This document shows positions 16,019-24,360 of a stretch of DNA of 34,722 nucleotides, in pieces (positions within the stretch are counted from its first letter, which is position 1; the number at the start of each line of letters is the position of its first letter). The stretch lies in assembly GCA_009937185.1 (NCBI GenBank), contig JAACCY010000104.1:1-34722 (forward strand), written 5' to 3'. The notes below the pieces were generated by a model. That model did not search any database. It was not told where the DNA came from and worked only from the letters and a program-made list of their open reading frames with translations. The position numbers were made by a program, and so were the translations under genes. Source of the stretch: Planctomycetia bacterium. Lineage in GTDB: Bacteria > Planctomycetota > UBA8108 > UBA1146.

Positions 16019-17374
16019 TTGCCTCTATCCAAACCTGAGGGCTCACCCGAATCACAGTGCAATACCCGCGTTGTCTCGGGTTGGTCCGGGACATCCCATT
16101 GCACCGGTCAAGTGGTCTCCTGTTTCGACCAAGACGGTTTCCTCAATATTTTTCAATCTGGGCAGCCTTGGTTACCACGTGGTGCAGGGTGCAGCTACGG
16201 AGATGCCGCACTGTTATCAGGGGGCACTATGGTCTTGCCCACCTTCGAGGATCGCCTGAACTCCATCGGGAAAGATTTTCAAATCACAGCGCCGTCTTCG
16301 ATCACCGTATCGGAGTTGTTGGCGAGACTTTCTTTGATCGGCTGGACTCTTCCGGTCGTACCCGGAGTTTTGGGTGCGACTCTCGGAGGAATGTTGGCGG
16401 CTGATATTCATGGAAAAAATCATTTCCAAATGGGGTCTCTTGGTACGTGGGTGAGATCTCTAAGCCTCATGATTCCGAGCGGCGAAGTTCTCGAGTGTGC
16501 AAAACAGAACGAACCTGAAATATTCCGAGCCACTCTGGGAGGTATGGGGCTGACTGGAGTCATCCTCTCTGCGTGCTTGGAAGTGGTTCCTTTGAAGGGG
16601 CTTCAGGCAGCTGTGAATGTGAAGGCGACAGAGTCACTCAGAGAAACGATTCAACAACTGGAATCTGAATCTGGAAAATCGGAATACGTCTCAGCATGGA
16701 TCGATTTTTCTAAGGGGTCTGTTGCTCCGGGAAGAGGAGTCGTCGTTTGCGGAGATCGGATTGCGGATGAGCAGCTGAAGGATTCAGGTTCGCTATGGCA
16801 GCCCGAAACGGGGCCGTCCTTGCCGCCCATTCCAGGATTCGGGAATACACTCGTTCGGTGGCATAACTCTGTTTACCACGGATTGGCTCGTTGGCTCCCT
16901 CAGCAGCGACTTTGGCCGCTGGAAAGCCTATTGTTCCCTTTGGAATCCTGGGGGAACTGGCGAAAGGTCTATGGTCAGAGGGGTTTCTATCAACATCAGA
17001 GCCAGATTCCGCTTTCCCAAGCCGAAGATCGAATTCAGGAAATCATGGACCTCGTTCAGGCCTCCCCCTACAGACCCACTCTTGTTGTGTTGAAAAGAAT
17101 GGGCGAGGGAAGAGGGGGCCTCTCATTCGGTGAATCGGGATACACCCTTTCCATGGATTTTGCAAATGAGTCGGGCTGTAGAGATTTACTCCATCGATTG
17201 AACGAGTTTGTCGCTGAGATTTCAGGGAAAATCTATCTCGCTAAGGATTCCACGCTCACCCAAGAGCAGTTTGAGAAAATGTATCCAGAGGTCGATGGCT
17301 TCAGAGAACTTCGCAAAAAAGTTGATCCTCGAAGAGAGATTCAGTCCGAGCTCTCTCGGCGGCTTGGGCTCTAG
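16019..17374 (+). CDS. DprE1-like FAD-dependent oxidoreductase
   Basis: Flavoprotein of 451 residues that aligns along its length with decaprenylphosphoryl-ribose 2'-oxidase (DprE1, about 461 aa). The FAD-binding (PCMH) half has PRGAGCSYGDAA and PGVLGATLGGMLAADIHGKNH, where DIHGKNH equals the conserved His region of DprE1. The substrate half ends YLAKDST, MYPEVD and RKKVDPR. K409 matches catalytic Lys418. S378 falls exactly where DprE1 has Cys387 (31 residues before that lysine in both). TTG at 16019 follows AGGGAG. In actinobacteria the enzyme works with DprE2 on arabinan precursors; no DprE2-like gene is adjacent, so here the substrate, perhaps another polyprenyl-linked sugar, is unknown. 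Confidence 0.88.
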   Translation: MPLSKPEGSPESQCNTRVVSGWSGTSHCTGQVVSCFDQDGFLNIFQSGQPWLPRGAGCSYGDAALLSGGTMVLPTFEDRLNSIGKDFQITAPSSITVSELLARLSLIGWTLPVVPGVLGATLGGMLAADIHGKNHFQMGSLGTWVRSLSLMIPSGEVLECAKQNEPEIFRATLGGMGLTGVILSACLEVVPLKGLQAAVNVKATESLRETIQQLESESGKSEYVSAWIDFSKGSVAPGRGVVVCGDRIADEQLKDSGSLWQPETGPSLPPIPGFGNTLVRWHNSVYHGLARWLPQQRLWPLESLLFPLESWGNWRKVYGQRGFYQHQSQIPLSQAEDRIQEIMDLVQASPYRPTLVVLKRMGEGRGGLSFGESGYTLSMDFANESGCRDLLHRLNEFVAEISGKIYLAKDSTLTQEQFEKMYPEVDGFRELRKKVDPRREIQSELSRRLGL

Positions 17375-17383
17375 GGCGAAAAA

Positions 17384-19291
17384 TTATTCGGTATGTGATT
17401 CGCTAGAAGATCGTTCATTGAAGATGGGAAGCTTCACTCTGAATGTTGTGCCTTTTCCTTCTTGGCTTTCAACTTCTATGCTACCCATCTGTTTCAGGCA
17501 AACGTGCTTCACGATTGCTAGCCCCAAGCCTGTTCCTCCGATTTCCCGAGAACGGGCTTTGTCCACTCTGAAGAAGCGTTCAAAGATTCGCCCTAAAAAT
17601 TCTTCGGGAATGCCAATGCCATCATCTTTGACCAAGACGATGGCCGTCCCATCTTCGACACTCAAGTGAGTGTTGATGTTTCCATCGATTTGAGTGTACT
17701 TCAGACCATTATCAATGAGGTTCCCGATGGCTTGCCTGAGTTCTTCGTCATCGCCCATAACAAAGACGGGGTGCTCTGGACCATGATAATGAAGTGAAGC
17801 TTGTGAATCTGGAGAACTGACTTTTGATAGAGAATTGATTCTTTCTAAAATTATTTCACGGAGATCGATAGGTTCAATAGTTGTTGAGTCTCTTTCGTCG
17901 AGTCGAGCCAGTGCCAATAAGTCGCTAACTAGGGTGGACAATCGGTGTGATTGATCGGTGATTTTGCCCAAGAAACGTTGGCGTATTTCTGGCTTCATTT
18001 CCTCATCGTCGTATAGCGTTTCCGCGATTCCTCGTATGGCCGTGATAGGTGTTTTCAACTCGTGAGAAACATTGGCTACGAAATCTCTGCGCATACTTTC
18101 GAGCAATCGATTTCCGGTGAGATCGTGAAGTACAATTAGCGAGCCTGATACACCATGGTCAGCATCGATGAGAGGACTTGTGTAGGCCTTCAAATAGGTA
18201 GTGGAGTTGTTGCTCGAAAGCTCGATTTCAGATTCCATAGCATGTTGCATGCGAAGTGTACTCAAGAGTAGTTCGACAATCGCAGATTCATGAATGACGT
18301 CGCGAATGTATTGGCCACGCACTTCCCGAATCTCGAATCCCATGATTCTGCTGATCACGGAGTTGATCAATACGATTCTCTCCTGATCGTCAATGGCAAT
18401 AAGGCCATCTCGCATACCCCCAAGAATGACCCTCAGGCGGTTGTGTTCTAGGTGCATTTCGGAGATTTGCATTTGTAGTTCGTCTGCGAGTTTGTTGAGA
18501 GCATTGCCGAGTAGGTCTCCTTCTTTATCCATACCTTTAGGGGCGCGAATAGAGAAGTCTCCTTCGGTGTATGCGACAGCAACTTGGGTCAATAAATGAA
18601 ATTGACGATTAATTCTACGGTATAGAAGGTGCCCCATGACCATGGCTATAAGTGCAGCGATGCTGCCGAGCATGATGACGCTTTCGAGAACCGAATCTAT
18701 CTGAGCGTTGATGCTCGCCGGATTCCTAGCGATCCGAAGAATGTATTTTTGGTTGTTGTCTAAGGTGAATACGCGAGAGATGGCGGGCTGTCGTTCCTGG
18801 GCTGCTGCACGATTGAAAGAACTGAATCCAACGCTATTTTTTAAACATGAGATCACGTCTGGGAGTGATTGTGGCGATTCCAGAGGAGAAGAGATGGGGT
18901 CTTGGAGAATGACCGTAGTTCCGTCAGCACTGATCAAGTCGACTCTGGTTTCTTTACTCATGGACACATAAGTATTTTGGATCAGCTGAAGAGGGTTTTC
19001 TGTATTGGGCGGAGTTTCCAACGAAAGAATATTCGAAGATTGCTCGTCCATGTGGGTCTTTAAGTTAAGAAAAAGATCATTACTGAATCGCTCGTAGAGC
19101 AAATACCCAAAGAAACTGACACCGATAAGGATGAGCAGTGCGTAAATCGAATAAAGCTGCCAAAAAAATCCTGGAGTATTGTTCTCGGAATCAGTATTTG
19201 AATCTGTAGCCGACACCTCGGACGGTTTCGATGAGTTTGCGATGGTTTTCTCCGAGCTTCTTTCGAATCGATCGAATGTGAACATCAACAT
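17384..19291 (-). CDS. phoR: PhoR-like membrane sensor histidine kinase
   Basis: Membrane-bound kinase of up to 635 residues. In order: a first membrane segment near 45-68, a periplasmic domain to about 205, a second segment at about 207-228, HAMP (about 230-285), a PAS domain (about 290-390), HisKA with SHELKTPITAIRG (phospho-accepting H410), and HATPase with N-box AIGNLIDNGLKYT, G1 VKDDGIGIPEE and G2 GGTGLGLAIVKH. This is the PhoR plan. The ATG at 19291 overlaps the phoB-like gene by 101 bases; the true start may be GTG 19216 (still overlapping) but no ribosome site decides it. Phosphate as signal is inferred from architecture and the PhoB-like partner; pst or phoU genes are not in the window. 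Confidence 0.88.
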   Translation of the reverse strand: MLMFTFDRFERSSEKTIANSSKPSEVSATDSNTDSENNTPGFFWQLYSIYALLILIGVSFFGYLLYERFSNDLFLNLKTHMDEQSSNILSLETPPNTENPLQLIQNTYVSMSKETRVDLISADGTTVILQDPISSPLESPQSLPDVISCLKNSVGFSSFNRAAAQERQPAISRVFTLDNNQKYILRIARNPASINAQIDSVLESVIMLGSIAALIAMVMGHLLYRRINRQFHLLTQVAVAYTEGDFSIRAPKGMDKEGDLLGNALNKLADELQMQISEMHLEHNRLRVILGGMRDGLIAIDDQERIVLINSVISRIMGFEIREVRGQYIRDVIHESAIVELLLSTLRMQHAMESEIELSSNNSTTYLKAYTSPLIDADHGVSGSLIVLHDLTGNRLLESMRRDFVANVSHELKTPITAIRGIAETLYDDEEMKPEIRQRFLGKITDQSHRLSTLVSDLLALARLDERDSTTIEPIDLREIILERINSLSKVSSPDSQASLHYHGPEHPVFVMGDDEELRQAIGNLIDNGLKYTQIDGNINTHLSVEDGTAIVLVKDDGIGIPEEFLGRIFERFFRVDKARSREIGGTGLGLAIVKHVCLKQMGSIEVESQEGKGTTFRVKLPIFNERSSSESHTE

Positions 19292-19907
19292 TTCTGTCGA
19301 TGACGATAGTATCGTTTCCGGTCACCCTTGAGAGAAGGTGATCACGACTGAAAACTCGCCCAGGATGCGAGGCGAGGAAATGGAGCATTCGGAACTCTGT
19401 GGCCGTAAGGAGAGCCGATTCGCCATCTACTGTGACATCGTGCATATGAACGTCGAGAACGAAGCCCTCTCGATCGATACGTACCTGGTGCTCTCTGGAA
19501 TCTTTGAGTGGCGCTCTTCTTAGAACTGCTTTGACTCTGGCAACCAACTCTTTGGGACTAAATGGCTTACTGAGGTAGTCGTCGGCGCCCAACCCAAGCC
19601 CAAGAATTACATCACTCTCCTCTGTTTTCGCCGTAATCATGATGACGGGGATGTTTCGGGTTAGAGGATCTTCTTTGAGTTTCTTGCATATTTCGAGGCC
19701 ATCGATGCCTGGAAGCATCAGGTCGAGAAGGATGAGATCAGGATGGCATTCACGAATCGCCGAAAGCCCGACTTCGCCATCTTTGTAGCCTGAGACTTTA
19801 AATCCTTCACGGGACAAATTGTAATCGATGACATCCAGGATATCTGCTTCGTCTTCGACGATGATAATGGAGTTCTTGTCCTGCACTTCTCTGCTCTTTT
19901 CGTTCAA
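19191..19907 (-). CDS. phoB: PhoB/OmpR-family response regulator
   Basis: Two-component regulator of 238 residues. The receiver domain has the acidic pocket at D19-E20 (VEDEADI), phospho-acceptor D62 (LLDLMLPG), and the conserved lysine in YLSKPFSPKELV. The C-terminal winged helix of OmpR/PhoB type covers about 140-236 (TATEFRMLHFLASHPGRVFSR, split here as TATEFRMLHFL and HPGRVFSRDHLL, then RGVGYRF at the end). Start is TTG 19907 by length; a GTG at 19886 with AGAG upstream is an alternative that removes seven residues. Its 3' end overlaps the kinase gene, indicating a coupled pair. The upstream gene in the same direction encodes an outer-membrane-type lipoprotein. Confidence 0.9.
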   Translation of the reverse strand: MNEKSREVQDKNSIIIVEDEADILDVIDYNLSREGFKVSGYKDGEVGLSAIRECHPDLILLDLMLPGIDGLEICKKLKEDPLTRNIPVIMITAKTEESDVILGLGLGADDYLSKPFSPKELVARVKAVLRRAPLKDSREHQVRIDREGFVLDVHMHDVTVDGESALLTATEFRMLHFLASHPGRVFSRDHLLSRVTGNDTIVIDRNVDVHIRSIRKKLGENHRKLIETVRGVGYRFKY

Positions 19908-19943
19908 CGAAATGTGAGTCTAGTTACGGAATTAATGCGGTTA

Positions 19944-20819
19944 CTAAAATTTGAACGTCGCACCGAGTTCAAAAGAGGTCAGAGCAAAGTCGAGCTTCGC
20001 AGAATCTCCACTCCCTGATCTATCAAACTCCAGTTCAAGTTGATTGTAAGCGGCATGAAGACTCCAGCTTGAACTCGGCTTCCATGAAACTCCAAATGAA
20101 CTGTCTCTATATTTTGAGGGTTGAAACTGCTCTCCGTAAAGCAATGAATTTGTATAGATTACGTAAAGATCCCACTGTTCTCCCAAATCCCAATTCAAGG
20201 ATAGGCCTCCCACTGGGATTTGGACCAGATCGGACAGTTCTGTGGAAATTTGAGGATCCAATACTGAGGTCGCTCCGAACTTGTAGTCGAGGAAATCCAG
20301 ACCCGCTAACCATTGAATCTTTGGGGAGGTGATTCCAAAAAGAGGGTCTAAGGGGATCGACTGTAGCAGTCGAGTTGAGGTGACCTTGGTGTCGAATTGG
20401 TAGTCACCTGCAGGTAGCTGTGAGCCTCCGAATGATCCTGAAAACGGTTGGCTTGATTCTGATTGCCCGTTGAGCAGTTCGAGGCTCCATGAAACAGGGC
20501 CGTGTGAAAGTTTGAGAGCAGGACTATATGTCACTTCAGAAGCGTCGAGCCCCAGTTCACCCAGAGTCACTTGCGACTCTTTTCCGGGGGAGTCTGAAGA
20601 AATGGTTCCTGAAAGTGATGTTTGGGTTAGTGAATGTGAATGCTCCAGTGAAAATCGATCCAAGTTTTTTGAAGTGGTCGAGCACCCGACTGTAAACACG
20701 ATCGGGATGAGAATAGTGAAAAGCAGGAGGTCGCGGCCTGCTCCAGCTGAGCGGATCGAAGAGATTGTTACACTCTTCCCAGTGATTAAATATTGCTCAA
20801 AGATGGTCACCACCGTCAT
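19944..20819 (-). CDS. predicted outer-membrane beta-barrel-like lipoprotein
   Basis: Protein of 291 residues with no family I recognise. A hydrophobic stretch (LLLFTILIPIVFTVGC) ends in a lipobox with Cys46. The long 45-residue lead suggests that the real start may lie a little further in, but only ATG 20819 and two GTG codons next to it are available. The mature part is rich in alternating polar/aromatic strands (WSLELLNG, WDLYVIYTN, WSLHAAYNQLELEF) and ends in FELGATFKF, a terminal phenylalanine typical of outer-membrane barrels. It is the first gene before phoB and phoR on this strand, 36 bases from phoB, so it may be co-transcribed or be a regulated target. Lipidation plus a barrel is unusual. 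Confidence 0.6.
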   Translation of the reverse strand: MTVVTIFEQYLITGKSVTISSIRSAGAGRDLLLFTILIPIVFTVGCSTTSKNLDRFSLEHSHSLTQTSLSGTISSDSPGKESQVTLGELGLDASEVTYSPALKLSHGPVSWSLELLNGQSESSQPFSGSFGGSQLPAGDYQFDTKVTSTRLLQSIPLDPLFGITSPKIQWLAGLDFLDYKFGATSVLDPQISTELSDLVQIPVGGLSLNWDLGEQWDLYVIYTNSLLYGEQFQPSKYRDSSFGVSWKPSSSWSLHAAYNQLELEFDRSGSGDSAKLDFALTSFELGATFKF

Positions 20820-20928
20820 AAAGGGCCTGATTAGTCGATTCTCATGAATGTGTCTTTCCCCTGATTATTCTGGATAGGTGTAAAAGTGCAAGGATCGACA
20901 GAGATCCCGGTTCTGGTCGAGGCTTCTA

Positions 20929-23900
20929 TTGAAGGCTAGGATAGGGAGGCGACGATTTCAGACCATTTCATTGGGATTCGAGTGTTACATGTCTTCTATG
21001 CCTCTCAGTAATGAAAGAGTGAAAGTGGCTTTATTGATAGCTCGCGCTCTGAAGATCTGCGTTGCGGGGGGGGCTCTGGCAGCCTCGATGATCATTCTGG
21101 GAATCCCGAATGTGATCGATAAGAATTTCGAAGTTGCCGCAATGACGTCGATGGAAGATCCGCGTCTGGAATTTTTCGAGAAGAAGGTTCGGCCCTTATT
21201 GGTCGACCGGTGTCTTTCTTGCCATGGGACAGCAGGCCAAAAGCAGGAATCAGGTCTCAATCTGACCCATAGGGAAGGGTTGCTGACGGGCGGGCAAAGA
21301 GGCCCAGCAGTGATTCCAGGAGATGCCGCAGGTAGTTTGTTGATCTCTGCGGTGCGCGGGTTGGATCAAGGGGAGCATCTCGGGCTGAAAATGCCGCCTG
21401 AGGGGGAACCTCTCTCTGTTAAAGAGATCAGCGTACTTGAGCAATGGATTGAGGATGGACTTGTCGATCCTCGAACGAATTCCCCTGCACATTCTTCGGG
21501 TTCAGGAAACGGCATCCCAGACATGGAGTTGAGGGCGAACCATTGGTCATTCCAAGCGATGGCGCATCCCCAGATTCCAGAGGTGAATTCAAAAGATAGG
21601 ATTCGTCAAGATCTCGATGCCTTTGTCCTCGCACAGTTGGAAAGCCTCGGTTGGCAGATGGCTCCGGAGGCTTCGACGGAGACTTTAGCCCGCAGATTGT
21701 CCCAAGGGCTTACGGGCTTACCCATCAGTTGGGATCGATTGATCCAACTTCGAGATTCCGAAAACCCAGAAGCTTTGGGGGACTACGTCGAGGAACTATT
21801 GGCTTCTGAAGCGTTTGGGGAGCGTTGGGCTCGGTGGTGGCTTGATCTCGCACGCTATTCTGATTCCAACGGACTGGATGAGAACCTGGCCTATGGTGAA
21901 GCATGGCGTTTCAGGGATTACGTCATTCGATCCTTTAATCAGGACAAACCATACGATCGATTTTTGACGGAACAATTGGCGGGTGATCTCTTACCTCAGC
22001 CTGATTCCGATGAATCTTGGAGAGATCAGAGGACCGCAACCGCTTTCCTCGCTCTCGGACCGAAAATGCTCGCAGAGCAGGACAAAGATAAATTAGCCAT
22101 CGATGTCGTGGACGAACAACTCGATGTTGCCGGGCAAACATTTCTGGGAATGACGATCGGTTGCGCCAGATGTCATGACCATAAATTCGATCCTGTCACT
22201 GCTCGTGATTATTACGCGATGGCAGGAATATTTAGGTCGACCAGTACTTTTGAAGATCTGAACTTCGTTTCGAGATGGCGTGAGATCTCCTTAGAGACAG
22301 CTACGGAAAAAACTGCGAGAGAAGTCTGGCAGAAAAAAAGGAGTGAAGTTGTCGAGCGACGAGAGAAGACTTTAGTTTCCTTGCGGCACGATCTTGAGAA
22401 TCTTCTGTTGGAAGAATTGCCTGAACAGTTACTCAGCGCTGAAGAACTGGCATCCCGGGTTCCCGGAAAGACAGTGGTTGAAAATTCTTCCATGTCTTTG
22501 GGGCTCAATCACCAAATGTATGGAACCCCATACTTTCCAGTGGCCCACACCGTTCAAAGTGGAATGCAACAGGTGACGTGGCACATCGAAGTCTTGGAGT
22601 CTGGGCTTCACGATCTTCAGGTTCGGTACACTGCGCTCGAATCAAGGCCTATGAAGTTGTTTCTCGATGGTGAGTTGCTGACGGATCAGGCGCTCAAGTC
22701 GATGACGGGCACGTGGAGTGCAGATGGATTGCGCTGGGAGTCTCAAGCAAAGTTAGATCTGTCTCCCGGCATCCATGAGATACAGTTGGTCGGTGGTGGG
22801 CAGTCAGTGCCACACATCGACAGGGTTCGATTGTTACATGAAGATTTGTTGGCAGAAGTTCAGAACCCGTCCGGTGTCTTGGCATGGGTGGATTTTCTTC
22901 GGAGGCCTTCTACCCTCAAAGATCCTCTTTGGGGCAGTTGGGCAAGAAGCGCAGCCCAGCAAACTTCCTCCCCTCGATTTGATGGCGAACAAGATTTTCT
23001 GAGGGAAGAGGATAGAGGCGCGCTTTCCGCCGAAATCGTAGAGATCCTTGTGAAGCTTGAGGATAACCCCGATTTCTCTGAGCCACATCGACACTGGGCT
23101 TTGCGTTGGCAAGAGCTGCTCAGGGAATCGTCCCCCCGTGAATCGGATCCGCCGTCGGAGTCGTTGAAAAAAGTACACGATCATGTCGTGGGAATTTCAG
23201 GACCTTGGTATGAGATCCTCCAGAGCGCGGAACAGACCGCTCCTGAGGATTTAAAAGAGAAACTGAACTCTGATCAGAAAGAATTGGTTCGCCTCGACGG
23301 AGTGAAGCCTCCTGACCCCCAAAGATCACTGGGAGTTCAAGATGGGGAAATCGTAAACTTACCTGTTCACATTCGTGGCAGTCATCTTCGATTGGCTCAA
23401 GAAGAGGTACCCCGAGGATTTATGGGGGTGATTGAAAATGTCTTATCTGCTCCAGAAATCCCTGCGGATAAAAGCGGAAGGTTGGAGTTGGCGAATTGGA
23501 TGACGCGTGAAGAGCATCCTTTAACCGCAAGAGTTCTCGTCAACAGGGTTTGGTTAGAGTTGTTCGGCGATGGATTGGTTGCGACGCCATCTAACTTTGG
23601 TTTGAGGGGGGACGCTCCTAGTCATCCGGAGTTATTGGATCACCTGGCTCGAGATTTCATAAAAGATGGTTGGTCTATTAAGAAACTCATACGAAAGATT
23701 GTGGATAGTTCTGCTTGGCGACAACAGGTGGTCGAGAACTCTGAATATCAGAACATCGATCCTGAGAATCGTTGGTTGTGGAGTCAGAATCGGCAGCGAT
23801 TAAGGGCTGAATCTGTAAGAGATGCTGTTCTCTTTGTCAGTGGGCAATTGGATCAGGATTTGGGGGGGACCCTTTTGATGACCCCAAACCGGGGTTATGT

Positions 23901-24351
23901 CACCAATGACCAGTCCAATAATCAGGCCCGATACGATGTGCCGCGCCGATCGATCTATCTTCCAGTGATTCGAAATGCAATGTACGAGTTGTTCAGCGCT
24001 TTTGACTACAACGACCCCTCGATACATATTGCACGCCGGCCTTCGACAGTTGTTCCGCATCAAGCGCTCTATTTCCTGAACTCTCCAATGGTGATTGAGG
24101 CTTCTGGGAAACTGATCACTCAGGTTTTTGCAGAATCTGAGGGCTCTGAGGAGAGAGTCAGAAAAATCTATCAGAGAGTTCTATGTAGAAATCCTGATGC
24201 CGAAGAGATCGAGAGAGCTCACCTGTTTTTGGAGAATGCAAAAGTGATTTTGGCGGCGGAAGAATCTGACGTCGAGACGAGAGTTCTTTTAGCATGGCAA
24301 AGTTTTTGCCAAACACTGATAGCCGCAAGTGAGTTCCTTTACTTGGATTGA
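20929..24351 (+). CDS. planctomycete-type cytochrome-like protein (PSCyt1-PSCyt2/DUF1549-DUF1553)
   Basis: Large (up to 1140 aa) exported protein typical of Planctomycetota and Verrucomicrobiota. After a hydrophobic signal/anchor at about 33-57 comes the PSCyt1 domain with a haem-type CLSCHG (C95, C98, H99) and MPPEGEPLS; then DUF1549 (NHWSFQAM; ARWWLDLARYSDSNG; DKPYDRFLTEQLAGDLLP) containing a second CARCHDH (C412, C415, H416); a carbohydrate-binding-like middle section around 515-650; and DUF1553 at the C-terminus (from about 830, with LANWMTREEHPLTARVLVNRVW). TTG 20929 follows GAGG, but ATG 20989 is possible. It ends nine bases before the DUF1501 gene. Such pairs are suspected in polysaccharide breakdown or redox work at the cell surface, without firm proof. 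Confidence 0.9.
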   Translation: MKARIGRRRFQTISLGFECYMSSMPLSNERVKVALLIARALKICVAGGALAASMIILGIPNVIDKNFEVAAMTSMEDPRLEFFEKKVRPLLVDRCLSCHGTAGQKQESGLNLTHREGLLTGGQRGPAVIPGDAAGSLLISAVRGLDQGEHLGLKMPPEGEPLSVKEISVLEQWIEDGLVDPRTNSPAHSSGSGNGIPDMELRANHWSFQAMAHPQIPEVNSKDRIRQDLDAFVLAQLESLGWQMAPEASTETLARRLSQGLTGLPISWDRLIQLRDSENPEALGDYVEELLASEAFGERWARWWLDLARYSDSNGLDENLAYGEAWRFRDYVIRSFNQDKPYDRFLTEQLAGDLLPQPDSDESWRDQRTATAFLALGPKMLAEQDKDKLAIDVVDEQLDVAGQTFLGMTIGCARCHDHKFDPVTARDYYAMAGIFRSTSTFEDLNFVSRWREISLETATEKTAREVWQKKRSEVVERREKTLVSLRHDLENLLLEELPEQLLSAEELASRVPGKTVVENSSMSLGLNHQMYGTPYFPVAHTVQSGMQQVTWHIEVLESGLHDLQVRYTALESRPMKLFLDGELLTDQALKSMTGTWSADGLRWESQAKLDLSPGIHEIQLVGGGQSVPHIDRVRLLHEDLLAEVQNPSGVLAWVDFLRRPSTLKDPLWGSWARSAAQQTSSPRFDGEQDFLREEDRGALSAEIVEILVKLEDNPDFSEPHRHWALRWQELLRESSPRESDPPSESLKKVHDHVVGISGPWYEILQSAEQTAPEDLKEKLNSDQKELVRLDGVKPPDPQRSLGVQDGEIVNLPVHIRGSHLRLAQEEVPRGFMGVIENVLSAPEIPADKSGRLELANWMTREEHPLTARVLVNRVWLELFGDGLVATPSNFGLRGDAPSHPELLDHLARDFIKDGWSIKKLIRKIVDSSAWRQQVVENSEYQNIDPENRWLWSQNRQRLRAESVRDAVLFVSGQLDQDLGGTLLMTPNRGYVTNDQSNNQARYDVPRRSIYLPVIRNAMYELFSAFDYNDPSIHIARRPSTVVPHQALYFLNSPMVIEASGKLITQVFAESEGSEERVRKIYQRVLCRNPDAEEIERAHLFLENAKVILAAEESDVETRVLLAWQSFCQTLIAASEFLYLD

Positions 24352-24360
24352 GAGACGTCA

